Shown here piece after piece: positions 42,390-53,332 of a stretch of 64,000 nt of DNA. The DNA lies in contig JAPQWV010000299.1 of the NCBI GenBank assembly GCA_027422505.1, forward strand, positions 372,001-436,000, in the 5' to 3' direction. The stretch is from Craterostigma plantagineum. Its lineage: Eukaryota > Streptophyta > Magnoliopsida > Lamiales > Linderniaceae. The number at the start of each line of letters is the position of its first letter. Position 1 is the first letter of the stretch. The translations under genes were made by a program, and so were the position numbers. The notes under the pieces are model-generated. The model saw nothing but the letters and a program-made list of their open reading frames with translations, was not told the DNA's origin and made no database searches.

Positions 42390-43471
42390 TTAAGCTGGTG
42401 GTTGTCGGTTCCGCCGAGGTCGTTCAATCTCCGTTGGGAATTCTGGCGCTGGCGTAGCTTCTTGGATAGTGTTTTGCACCTCTGGTTCATCCTCTAACGA
42501 AAAAATATTGCAATTCTTTTGGCTCATGGAGCTGTTCTCATCCCAATTCCAAGCTTCTTCTTCGACTAAAGTTACATTGCGGCTAACAATGACCTTCTTC
42601 ATCAGGGGATTGAACAGTTCCTCCCCTTTTATAACCAATAAATATGGTTTTTCGAGCACGATCGTCCAATTTCGATCTCGATTATGCTGGAACATGAGCG
42701 TACGCCACAACTCCGAACACTCTAAAGTGTTTAACGCTTGGTTTAGAACCGCTCCATGCTTCAGTGGTGTGTTGTTTGGGACTCGCTTTGTTGGACATCG
42801 ATTCAAGATGTAGACTGAGCATGAAACAGCATCGGCCCAAATGAGGTAGGCATGTTTTTGGATTTCAGTATACTTCTGGCCATATCTATGATCGCTCGAT
42901 TCCTTCGCTCAGCAACCCATTGTGTTGAGTGGTATACGGAAAAGTTACTTCATGACGAATCCCATGCTCTTCACAATACTCATTAAACTCGTTAGATGTA
43001 TATTTGCCTCCACAATCAATTCATAAGATTTTCAAAGAACAGCCGCTTTGCCTTTCAACATGTACTTTAAACTTCTTGAAACAATCGAACACTTCTGACT
43101 TTCTTCGAGGAAAATAAACCCACGTTTTTTAGTAAAGTCATTAATAAAAGTCAGGAAGTACCTGCTTTTGCCATTTGACATAACATTCATTAGACCACAA
43201 ACATCTGAATGAACGAGCTCAAGTGGTTGCGAAGATCGCTCCCGAATTTATGTTGTAAATGGTGCTCTGTGATGCTTGCCGATGACGCATGCTTCACACA
43301 ACTGCTAGGATGTTGAACGCACAACATACCTTTCACCATATTCTTTTGAGCAAGCAATTTTAGGCTATGAAAGTTCAGATGACCAAACCGCATATGCCAC
43401 AACCAAGACTCATCCTTTATAATCATACTAAGACAATTATATGCACCACCAGATATATCGATTTGAAACAT
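42390..43471 (-). pseudogene. Element E pre-integrase and integrase
   Basis: Frame 43471-43190 has SWLWHMRFGHLNFHSLKLLA (pre-integrase), followed by a decayed core in several frames where TFINDFTKKRGFIFLEESQK-like and [23 protein letters not shown] segments are readable. Frame 42806-42390 gives MNRCPTKRVPNNTPLKHGA and KGEELFNPLMKKVIVSRNVT, the integrase C-terminal region, then a linker rich in Pro/Glu before RT. Confidence 0.72.
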
Positions 43472-43559
43472 GCGATTTCTTTATAGGAGCTATAAGAATG
43501 AAGGTACTTTTTTATAATCAAACTAAGAGGGTATGATTGTCTTCCTCGGCTTGTTAAGT

Positions 43560-44482
43560 CCAATGAGCCTTCTGATAATTACTTTTGCTTCTACATTCAC
43601 TTGCAAAATGTCCAAATTTATGAGTAAAGTAGCATTCAATATTACATTTATCCGTCCTCTACCACGTCCACGTCCTCGTGTGTTCTGATTTCGATTCGTC
43701 TTCTCTCGGTCATTATATTGTTTTCCTCCAGATTTATAATAACCACCACGTCCTCGATTTGTACGGGATCTGCTATTTTGGCCTCGTCCTCCGCACGATA
43801 ATTATCTTGGCCTTTGTTGCCATTCTGATCTTCACTGATTGAGACTTGGGTTTGTAACGCTTGTTCAATTGGCTTCTTTGCTTTCTTTTTGTTTATCCGT
43901 TGTTCATGAGCTTGTAAAGTACCCGATAATTCATCTATCGACATCTCCGACAAATCATGAGCCTCCTCAATCACCACCACAATGTGTTCGAAGTCCAAGG
44001 TTAAAGATCGTAGGATCTTTTCGACGATGATTTGCTCGGCTTGCTTTTCTCCACATAACTTCATTTGATTCGTCAAGGTTAGTAGCCGCCTTATGTAGGT
44101 GGTTACTGATTCGGTGAACTCCATTTGTAGGCCTTCGTATTGACATCTCAATGTTTGAAGCCTCACTTTTTAACCTTTCAGCCCAGCGTACGTTGTTGTT
44201 AGAGTATCCCAGGCTTTCTTTGACTTCGTTGCTGCTTCAATCTTCTCAAATACCTCATCAGCTGCTCCTTGATGTATGAAATACAATGCCTTCTTATCCT
44301 TTTTCTTGTTTTCTCGGTGTAGAGCTTTTTGTACATCGCTTGTGCCTTCTGCGACTTCTGCAAAGCCTTTCTCCACGATATCTAGCAACTCGTGGTAGTC
44401 TAACAAGACTCTCATCTGCACTGTCCAGCAAGGTAATTTTTCCGTCCAATACTGGAACTGAAATTTGGGTAGAGTTATTCAT
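43560..44482 (-). pseudogene. Element E gag
   Basis: An ATG at 44482 opens MNNSTQISVPVLDGK. Frame 44421-44170 gives QMRVLLDYHELLDIVEKGF and KKAWDTLTTTYAGLKG. Frame 44166-43648 continues with LQTLRCQYEGLQMEFTESVT, YIRRLLTLTNQMKLCG and IVEKILRSLTLDFEHIVVVI, a classical copia gag (UBN2) domain. A knuckle CYFTHKFGHFASEC follows near 43620-43580. One shift near 44168 and one near 44440 break it. The protease expected next is absent. Confidence 0.83.
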
Positions 44483-44489
44483 ACTCGTA

Positions 44490-44501
44490 GCTCTGATACC
44501 A
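44490..44501 (-). promoter_or_regulatory. Element E primer binding site
   Basis: Minus-strand TGGTATCAGAGC, one base from the LTR. Confidence 0.88.
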
Positions 44502-44502
44502 C

Positions 44503-44743
44503 TGTTATCTTTTAACAAAACTGATAAGAAAGAGCAGAGATAAAAACTGAGGAGCTTTTGTATTCTGAAGCTTAATATTTTATTCTCATTATCTCAGTTC
44601 ACATCACCGATAACAATTTATAGAGTAAAAGCAAACTAACATACAAATTCTACTGCCCTTACTATATGCCAATAATGAAAATCTTACCCACTACTAACAC
44701 CCAACTGACTTAGTGGAGAAAATTAAGGATTATATTCCCAATA
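44503..44743 (-). repeat. Element E 5' LTR (241 bp)
   Basis: Homologous to 40562-40779 and complete at its outer end, which abuts the flank CATCA. Confidence 0.82.
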
Positions 44744-44748
44744 CATCA

Positions 44749-45331
44749 TTATATTATTATTAAAATTATTGTTATTATTATTTACGAACTTGTTACATGC
44801 TCGGCTTTGGATTTAGAAACGGACCACTTATCATCGAATTTCATAATTCGTTAAATAATGAACGTTTAAGTTAACCTAGATTTGGATAAACAAATCCGTA
44901 GGTTTCCCACACGGATGATTTGAAGGAAACGCGAATTTTAAATCGAAATCTGGATATCCAAACGGACAAAAACTCAAAGGAAAAGCATACCTGGTTCAGC
45001 CATAGTTATTGTTGTTCAACCACAACTAAGGGTGTTCAAAAATCGGGATAACCGAATAACCCAACCGAAAACCGAAAATTCGGTATGCGGTTCGGTTCGG
45101 TTTTCGGTTCTTAAAAATAGAAAACCGAATCGGCTCGGTTATTCGGTTAACCGAATAGAAACCGAAAAAAACGAAATTTAATAAATTAATTAATAATATA
45201 TTTAATAATTAATATATATTTAATAATAATTAATATATGTATTTTAATAAATTAATGAAAATATATTTAATAAATTAATTAATATAATATAAATTAATTC
45301 TGAAATATTATTTTTATAGAGAGAGAGAGAT
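44749..45331. other. Intergenic spacer with a hAT-like CCGAA/TTCGG repeat block
   Basis: No gene. From about 45028 to 45172, GGGTGTTCAAAAATCGG is followed by many CCGAA and TTCGG words, the pattern of ends of old plant hAT-related elements. The rest is AT-rich with AATTAATATAT-type repeats. Confidence 0.45.
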
Positions 45332-45705
45332 GAATTTTATGGTACCTTATGTGAGCACCTTATGTGGGCACCTGTTGATGTGACATCGATTCGTGCCATT
45401 TCAACATCCAAATCGACATCTAATGTTATGTCGTCTTAATTAACACATTCTAGGTGCCATTAATCGACATTTCGGATGTTGATGTGGCACATTGACGCGA
45501 TATATTTAATTGACCCGTAAAATGTTATGCAAGGAGTCAATGTGCCACATCAGCATCCAAAATGTCGATTAATGGCACCTAGAATGTGTTAATTAAGACG
45601 ACATAACCTAGATGTCGATGTGGGATATTGAAATGGCACGAATCGATGTCACATCAACAGGTGCCCTATATAAGGTGCTCACATAAGGTGAGCACCATAA
45701 AATTC
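45332..45705. mobile_element. Foldback (long inverted repeat) element, 374 bp
   Basis: The arms 45332-45496 and 45536-45705 are inverted copies with few mismatches, starting GAATTTTATGGT and ending ACCATAAAATTC, with a 39-bp loop. The transcript of either strand would be a long hairpin. No open frame and no clear target duplication. It is consistent with a foldback MITE. Confidence 0.88.
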
Positions 45706-45762
45706 CTCACGCTCTTTTTTTCTATTTACCCCCTAATGATGAAAGTAAGTCATTAAAGATCT

Positions 45763-45987
45763 ATGTTAAGATTTATCACTTTATTAATAATTTTCTCAAT
45801 GTTCCTTAAAATAGAACTTAGTTATCATATTTATAAAAAATATTATACTTGGAAATTGACAATCGATAGTTTCAAAAGTAGAATGGATCGAACTCTTCCA
45901 ATGAATAAATTCATTGACAAGTTCATGGATTCACTTTCTTCTTTGGGGATGAGACATCGATATGATCATCATCATACAGTTTATTAG
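45763..45987 (+). CDS. Small ORF with signal-peptide-like start, doubtful
   Basis: A 74-codon frame begins MLRFITLLIIFSMFLKIELS, a plausible secretory signal, and ends in a His-rich tail (RYDHHHTVY). It lies in AT-rich spacer between a foldback element and element F. No family is recognised, and hydrophobic starts arise easily in AT-rich DNA, so this may be chance. Confidence 0.18.
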   Translation: MLRFITLLIIFSMFLKIELSYHIYKKYYTWKLTIDSFKSRMDRTLPMNKFIDKFMDSLSSLGMRHRYDHHHTVY

Positions 45988-46016
45988 AAGCTCCAATTAA
46001 ATAATATATTATATAC

Positions 46017-46931
46017 TGAAGTGGTCCCGGTACGATATGGATGTGAGACACTAAGTATTGACTAGATGTTGGGTAAAATGTCGGGGTAACACTCGACCTA
46101 ACATTCAGGTGCACAGCGGAATATTGTAACTACTTAGTGACGAAACTGAAATTACACGGGATGTAAATCTGTGCAGCAAGTTATAAAAACTTGCTGCGTG
46201 CCTCAAGGCAAAATTCCACTACAGCAATGGATGCAAAACAACTATCCGAAGATAGTAAAAACAAGCCTAGCAAAAATCTAAACGATTCTGAAACCTACGA
46301 AGTACTAAGACTTCCGAAAGCTCAATACTAGGCTAAAAGACAACTCTCGTAATATATAAAACTCGCTCAAGCTCGATATGTGTTTCGCTCATATTTTTCA
46401 CTCAATATGTCGCTCAACATTACTCCATGAAAGCTCTCTCGAGAGTCGTAGGTTGCAGCTCGTAAATAACTCTTATTTATAGACATTGGCTCCCTCTTGA
46501 ATTGGTAAAAAGATCCACTGAATATCTCTTTGGTCGATCTCATTGGTCGATCTCTTATCTTCTATTTAGTTCGTATCTTCTCATCTCATTGGTCGATCTC
46601 TTATCTTCTATTTATGGTAATCTGATTGACTGGATCTCCTTGATATTCAGATCTTCTAATTATGGTAGTTGCTTGACTTGATCTCTTTTGATCTTCGAAT
46701 CTTCTATTTATAGTAATTGCACTTCCTAAATTCGTTCAAGCAGCTCCACACGCTTTCCACACGGTTTGAACTCGTTTTAGCACTTTACCACGTCCTGCAT
46801 ATCAGTAAATAAAGCTACAAAAAAGGTTAAACGGTTTTGGGCATGAAAGATAAAATCGAATGTTGACAGACAACAATGTTGGCTGAAATGTTAGCCCAAC
46901 ATTGTTAAAGCTGAGCTAGTCAACATTAACA
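46017..46931 (-). repeat. Element F 3' LTR
   Basis: Homologous to 49112-50122. It carries a local duplication of the ATTGGTCGATCTC unit near 46530-46590 not found in the other LTR, and lacks the TTTCCACACG expansion. Confidence 0.9.
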
Positions 46932-48530
46932 ATCTCCACTTTTTATCTTTCTTCCCAAAACTCGTGCAGATTTAAAAGTTCCAAAACTCCCCCTGAAGGC
47001 AAAATCTACTCAACCACAAAACTATGAAAGATGGTTAGAGCAAACCTAAACAGAATAGCGATTAAACTATTCAAAGTACTACGACAATAGTACATAGCCA
47101 TAACAAGGTCTTAAGTTAAACATCTGCACAATATAAACCGTTCATACGCAGGCCTTCAACCACACAGTCACACAAGCAGAATTAACCAAATCAGCATGCA
47201 CAAATAACCATAAAGTCAGGCATGTAAAAGAAACGATCTTTAGGCGAATCTGCAAAATATCCGGCAAGTAAGCAGGCAATCATGTAAACATATCGAGAAG
47301 CAAATCAGCATGCATATAGTAAAAATAAATTAATCAGAAAATCAATTATGCATGCAAAATAGAAAGGATCAGAGCTTCACTCTCAATGGAGTATGGAGTT
47401 TCCTTCTGATGCTTTCTCGGCTGCTTCTCCTTCTTGGTCAGCTCCCCCTGTTTGTTCGGCTCCTTATTCTGCTCCCCCTGAATTTCCTTATCTCCCCCTT
47501 TTATCTGCACAACCTTCTCCCCCTTTTTGGGAAGAAAGAAAAGACAGAGAACTTCTCTGTTAGCCAACTTGCAGATGTTGAGGTAACATCTGGCCCAACA
47601 TTCTGAGACTCAGAAACAAGTTAGTTCGCCGTAAAGAAATCAAAGATAAATCCAAAAAAAATTGATATGAGCACAGAATGTATAACCCGTGAATTATATC
47701 AGAAACTTAGGGGCAGAGAGTAATATCAGCGAGCCACTCAAATATAATTTAGACAGTTTAGAGGATAAGGTCGAATCAGGTCACAACTGTCTAAATAAAC
47801 AAGGAGCTAATATGGTATATGGAAGAATCGGTCATAAAAATATAGGAGTAAATCAGATCATGATTCAACCAAAAATACCAAGTCAAAAGTCATAATAGAA
47901 TCGAGCGAGACTAACCGATTGAGCGACAATGAGGATCACTTGAGCCAAGTGTAACACGCTGTTCTTCGAGAGTTCTAATGCAATTCTGAGAGATATCTAA
48001 ACTGAACACATGAAACCAACAAATGCTGACCTAAAAACTAATGCACATAAACGAAAGCACAAAAGTATAGCATGATCAAACTGACAGTCACATATGTTGC
48101 CCCAACATAAGACTCAACATTCTACTCTGAAATTCGAGACTTTTCTGTTCAACACCCTAAACTCAATTCCCTTTCATTTTCTGCCCTACTTACCTCATTA
48201 TAGACTAGTAATATTATGCACAGCCCTTATAAGATCCTTATCATCAAGGTTAGGATTTTTGTCGCAAAGAGTGCATCGTCACCGCAAATGCCGTGCACCT
48301 AGGGAAACTTATTACCTGAACCTGTATCTTGAAAAAGAATCAGAGCAATATATGATATATTTATTTTTTCTTTTTTTTCGCTTTTTTTTAGGGAAGAGGG
48401 TCATTTCAGGGAACGGTCTAGATGAGTCAAATCATTTCACAGAATAACAGAGAGAACATTAAATCAAACATCAAAACAGTGACAATCAAGTTCGACATAT
48501 GCTATGTTGATCCAAATGTTGGACCAACAT
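46932..48530 (-). other. Element F 3' internal non-coding zone with iterated polypurine tracts
   Basis: On the minus strand, AGGGGGAG-type tracts lie at about 47441, 47471, 47491 and 47516, and one at about 46985 near the LTR. They produce a lysine-rich open frame (47567-47346) that is likely a by-product. ATGTTGG...CCAACAT words recur (48095, 48505, 47590). No other gene is seen. Confidence 0.65.
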
Positions 48531-49058
48531 TCAGACAGACTGATGCAAACCTATGGATTTTTTCAGGTCCGAAAACCTTTCAAAATCCAATGCTTTCGTG
48601 AAAATGTCAGCTAACTGATGTTTCGTGTCTACATGCTCAATGCGCACTAATTCTTTCTCTACCATATCTCTCAGAAAATGATGTCTTGTATCTATATGAT
48701 TCGTGCATGAATGCTGGATAGGGTTCTTAGATATGTTGACGGCACTAAGGTTATCACAATACATGAGGACTGACTCGCACTCTAAACCATAGTCACACAT
48801 CATTCTATTCAACCATATTAATTGCGTACAGCAACTACCCGCAGCAACATACTCAGACTCAGCAGTAGATAAAGACACACAATTCTGTTTCTTACTGTAC
48901 CATGCAACTAAATTGTTACCTAAGAAGAAACAGCCGCCACTTGTGCTCTTGCGATCATCCTCATCACCTGTCCAATCAGCATCGCTATATCCTACAAGAT
49001 TCGTGTTAGTGTCCTTCGAAAACCATAACCCAAAATAATTAGAGCATGAAACATCCAT
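48531..49058 (-). CDS. Element F RNase H, open frame retained after deletion
   Basis: This 175-codon frame is uninterrupted and has all copia RNase H sites: VGYSDADWTGDEDDRKSTSG, SLSTAESEYVAAGSC, MYCDNLSAVNISKNPIQHSC, HIDTRHHFLRDMVEK and the terminal HQLADIFTKALDFERF. Its start Met lies within former RT/RNase H linker sequence, about 40 bp from the PBS. In the parent element this was the C-terminus of a gag-pol polyprotein. Whether it is translated alone is unknown. Confidence 0.85.
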   Translation of the reverse strand: MDVSCSNYFGLWFSKDTNTNLVGYSDADWTGDEDDRKSTSGGCFFLGNNLVAWYSKKQNCVSLSTAESEYVAAGSCCTQLIWLNRMMCDYGLECESVLMYCDNLSAVNISKNPIQHSCTNHIDTRHHFLRDMVEKELVRIEHVDTKHQLADIFTKALDFERFSDLKKSIGLHQSV

Positions 49059-49096
49059 TAAAAAGGATCATAATCGCTTAGTTACGTCAAGAGAAG

Positions 49097-49108
49097 GCTC
49101 TGATACCA
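49097..49108 (-). promoter_or_regulatory. Element F primer binding site
   Basis: Minus-strand TGGTATCAGAGC, three bases from the LTR end. Confidence 0.87.
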
Positions 49109-49111
49109 CTT

Positions 49112-50122
49112 TGAAGTGGTCCCGGTACGATATGGATGTAAGACACTAAGTATTGACTAGATGTTGGGTAAAATGTCGGGGTAACACTCAACCTAACATT
49201 CAGGTGCACAGCGGAATATTGTAACTACTTAGTGACGAAACTGAAATAACACGGGATGTAAATCTGTGCAGCAAGTTATAAAAACTTGCTGCGTGCCTCA
49301 AGACAAAATTCCACTACAGCAATGGATGCAAAACAACTATCCGAAGATAGTAAATACAAGCCTAGCAAAAATCTAAACGATTCTGAAACCTACGAAGTAC
49401 TAAGACTTCCGAAAGCTCAATACTAGGCTAAAAGACAACTCTCGTAATATATAAAACTCGATCAAGCTCGATATGTGTTTCGCTCATATTTTTCACTCAA
49501 TATGTCGCTCAACATTACTCCATGAAAGCTCTCTCGAGAGACCTAGGTTGCAGCTCGAAAATAACTCTTATTTATAGACATTGGCTCCCTCTTGAATTGG
49601 TAAAAAGATCCCTTGAATATCTCTTCAAATATCTCTTCGAAGATCTCCCTAAATATAGTATATATTTAGTTCGTATCTTCTCATCTCATTGGTCGATCTC
49701 TTATCTTCTATTTATGGTAATCTGATTGACTGGATCTCCTTGATATTCAGATCTTCTAATTATGGTAGTTGCTTGACTTGATCTCTTTTGATCTTCGAAT
49801 CTTCTATTTATAGTAATTGCACTTCCTGAACTCGTTTTGAACTCCACACGCTTTCCACACGCTTTCCACACGCTTTCCACACGGTTTCCACACGCTTCTA
49901 ATTTATTATGGTAGCAATAAATTCGTTCAAGCAGCTCCACACGCTTTCCACACGGTTTGAACTCGTTTTAGCACTTTACCACGTCCTGCATATCAGTAAA
50001 TAAAGCTACAAAAAAGGTTAAACGGTTTTGGGCATGAAAGATAAAATCGAATGTTGACAGACAATAATGTTGGCTGAAATGTTAGCCCAACATTGTCAAA
50101 GCTGAGCTAGTCAACATTAACA
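49112..50122 (-). repeat. Element F 5' LTR
   Basis: Homologous to 46017-46931, but contains an array of (T)TTCCACACG(C) decamers at about 49845-49896 that is mostly absent from the other LTR. Confidence 0.9.
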
Positions 50123-50127
50123 TATAC

Positions 50128-50789
50128 AATTGATCTCCTTTAACATAACAAAACATACGATAAAGACTTGTTAGGAAATTACTTCATAGAGGATCCAATC
50201 GTGTTATATTGGAATGATACAAAATATAATATTAGTCTTTAGCTAATTGTTTATTATTTATGTTTTTATTTAAGTTTGTATATGTAACAAAATATTTGTG
50301 TCGTAGAATAAATTTATTAAAATAAAATAAATATGTAGATTAATAATGTAATAATATCAATATTTTTAAAGTTAATGTAAAAGTTCTTTGATGAATATAA
50401 AAATAAAATAAAATATTGTTGCATAGCACATGTAATTAATGTTGTGTTTAATTATAAAAAATAAATGAATTAATTAGTAATTGTTGAATTCATGTGGTTA
50501 GGTAAAATAAATTTTACAAATTTCATGTATTTTTCATTAAGAGGATTAAGAGGGTGTAAAAGGGGGTGTCAAGGGGTATGAATATTAGGACCCTATATAT
50601 ATTCCAAGCACTTTACCGTATAAGATACTCGACGTTATATCTATTTAAAAGTAGTTTGCCGGCAATTAATTGAGTACCACAATAGAAAACATACATCAGA
50701 TCGTTCATATTCCAAAGGTTCATTCCAAAACACCCACAAGCCAACATCAAATGCATTAAGTCGAGCTTATATAGAAACAAAACAAGGCA
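50128..50789. other. AT-rich spacer and probable GSTF 3' untranslated region
   Basis: No gene before the GSTF stop at 50790. On the minus strand several AATAAA-like words downstream of the stop (for example near 50450-50470) could serve polyadenylation. Confidence 0.4.
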
Positions 50790-51684
50790 TTACTTAGACA
50801 CTCCAAGCTTAGCCATACAAGCCGGCCTTGCAAGGATATCCTCACACCAAGCACAAACATGAGGGCGGGAATCGAAAAGCGTTCGCACTTTCGTCCCCAT
50901 TAAGTAACTCAATGTGGGGAGATGATCCAAATCCACGAGCGTAAAACAGTCGCCGCCCAAGTACTTGGAATGCGCCAATTGACCTTCGTAGACGTCAAGA
51001 ACCTTAGCTAGCAAAACTAACTGCTCGTCGATGACGTCATCGTTGGGAGCCTCTCCCCTAAGTGCCTTTAACCCGAGCTCCCAAGTCATCTTCGAAGATG
51101 GCGGATCGTATCGAAGAGCTTCGACCTCCGACCAAACGGATATGGCGGCGAACTTTTTGTGATCCTCGTTGGATGTCAGTTGTGTACCCTTTTCGGCGTA
51201 GGTTCGAGCGATGTATTGATTGATCGCCCTCGATTCTGTGTTTGGAAATATATTATAAAGTTAAAAAAATGATGCATTTGTAAGATTGGACTTTTATCTG
51301 GTGTGGTCATTCAAAATGCTATCAGAGTTATGGACCAAAGAAGTTCTGAATATGAATCCTCACGACCACTCATTTAAGAAAATACAGGTTTAGTGTGCCT
51401 TTGGTTTAAGGAATTTATGGAGGAAATGAAAAGAAATTGAGATGGAAAATCATTTTTTATGCTTGGTTGATTAGAGAAATAGAAGATGGAAAGGAAAAGA
51501 AAGTTTAAGCTAAATTTGAAGCTAACCCATGGAAAATTATTTTTCTTCACCAAATGATGCGGAAAAAGAAAGGATATAAAGTGAAAATTATTTTCTCCTT
51601 AGTTTTATTTTCCTCACCCATTTCCTTATCCATACACACCCTTAAGAATAGATACTAAAGAATTTAGCCTAAAACGTGTGGGGC

Positions 51685-52043
51685 TGTTAGGATAATAGAT
51701 TTATTATAATTATTATTATCAATTAAGTTTTAGTTTGAATTTGAATTTGAATTAGTTTAGATATTCTAGGATTCATTTGAGATATATTTGTGATTCAAAT
51801 TTATTTAGCCCCTATATATTGGTTTCGTAGAAGATTGGGGGGGGGGGGGGGGGGGGGGGGTTTATTATGGGATTTTGAGGGCCGTAGTCTTTGACTATGT
51901 ATGAGGGCCGGAGTTCTTGGTTCTTGAACTCTCGGATTTAATTATTAGAATATTACGTCTTTGTCGTCGTTTCACCCCTTTCGTTATCAATAAAAAGTTA
52001 TCTATTCTGTTATTATCGCCTACCACCGCTTTAATCCCTAACA
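51685..52043 (+). repeat. Element G 5' LTR with a 24-nt G run
   Basis: Homologous to 53333-53689. Poly-G at 51837-51860. Confidence 0.88.
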
Positions 52044-52187
52044 AATTGGTCCGACCTGCCGGATCTTTAACCGCCGGAGTTTCCTTTCGTATAAACACAC
52101 GGAAACAGCAATAACTTTCGCTCTCCATCGCTGTCAGATTCGTATATGCCCTTGACGATATCACAGATGGAGCAACGAGTTGAATGA

Positions 52188-53252
52188 TTGGAGAAGACAA
52201 TGAATGAACGCTTCGATACCATGAACGAGACAATAAACGGACTACATAAGCTCGTATACGACTTCATCAGTGCCAGACCAGATGAACCACCACCTTCATC
52301 CAACACAAACACCGTGCCCCCACAACAATTCTACGCAAACAACCAGGACAACTCTTCTTATTCACTACAGAAATGTCTGGAATTACCTACCTTCGATGGA
52401 AGCGACCCATTGGGTTGGGTCGCCCGAGCCGACCAATACTTCGGGATCCAACACACACCAGAACAACAGAAGGTGCCCAGCGCCATCGCTTGCATGGATG
52501 GCATTGCACAGTCATGGATACGGTGGGTCATGACAACTTACCCATTAATCACTTGGGACAATCTCAAGCAAAAGGTCATAGAGACGTTCGACGACAAATA
52601 CCACGTGAATCAACTGGAGAAGATCACTAGTGTCAAGCAAACGGGGCACATTCGAGAATACTTTCATGAGTTCGTCAGTCTGGTCACTAGCTTGCACGAA
52701 ATACCTATCCACCAACACTTGGGGTTCTTTTTGCTCAGAATGCACCCAAATCTGCGAACGGAGGTACAACCTCAAACCCACTACCCTCGAGGATGCATAC
52801 CAGTTAGCCAAGGGATTGAGAAAAAACTATTGGTGGCAAAGGAGGGGGAGTATTTGAAAAATATTAAGGGAACGCGTTTTCAGACATCGCCTAATTTTCC
52901 AAGCCGCAATAACGTGACAACATCGATCGTTGGTGACAATGGCGCAAAAAAAGATGAGGTTACAGGAGGTCATCGTGAAGAGAAAGGATTAATTCGTTAT
53001 GATTCGCATGTGGATCGAACCCAACCATCACATCAGCCAACACCTACTCGACCCTTGCGTCGATTATTGACCGCGAGTTTCAGGATTTACGGGATAAAGG
53101 GCTTTGTTTCCGTTGTCGACAACCCTATGGGCGTGATCATGTGTGTTCGAATAAAGAATTTCGAATGCTTATTGCAGGAGAGGACGAAGAGGAAGAAGAG
53201 GAAAGTGCTAAGACAACTATGGCCGGACGCGAGTTCAACCTACTATCGTTGA
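52188..53252 (+). pseudogene. Element G gag (Retrotrans_gag type)
   Basis: The 354-codon frame begins MEKTMNERFDTMNETINGLH, then shows CLELPTFDGSDPLGWVARAD, SAIACMDGIAQSWIRWV and WDNLKQKVIETFDDKY, the gypsy gag core. From roughly residue 200 the frame departs from the expected one; the parallel frame has the zinc knuckle LCFRCRQPYGRDHVC and an acidic tail near 53090-53210. The frame therefore looks open but contains at least one shift. After it the element goes straight to the 3' LTR. Confidence 0.8.
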
Positions 53253-53332
53253 TTCCAAGACAACCATCATCGACGCCAACCGTTCCCAAATTTCCACCTT
53301 GAGGACAAGGCGATTTTTCAAGGGGTGGATAA

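Larger units (their letters stand above)
40562..44743 (-). mobile_element. Element E: Ty1/copia retrotransposon with short LTRs, minus strand
   Basis: The LTRs are 44503-44743 (241 bp, 5') and 40562 to about 40779 (3', truncated). The flanks are CATCA on both sides (40557-40561, 44744-44748), though the left one lies in a (CAT)n run. The 5' LTR starts TATTGGGAATATAATCC on the minus strand, a decayed TGTTGGGAAT, and ends AAAGATAACA. The PBS is at 44490-44501. Gag, pre-integrase, integrase, RT and RNase H follow in order with frameshifts; the protease is missing. Confidence 0.85.
46017..50122 (-). mobile_element. Element F: internally deleted Sirevirus-like copia, minus strand
   Basis: The LTRs are 46017-46931 (915 bp) and 49112-50122 (1011 bp), starting TGTTAATGTTGACTAGCTC and ending GACCACTTCA on the minus strand. 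The TSD is TATAC (46012-46016, 50123-50127). The PBS (49097-49108) is followed almost directly by RNase H, so gag, protease, integrase and most of RT are deleted. The 3' internal region has multiplied polypurine tracts (47441-47530 and near 46985), a Sirevirus trait. Confidence 0.9.

Noticed and set aside
47346..47567. Lysine-rich 73-codon ORF in element F
   Set aside because: It follows from the iterated polypurine tracts; no known domain.
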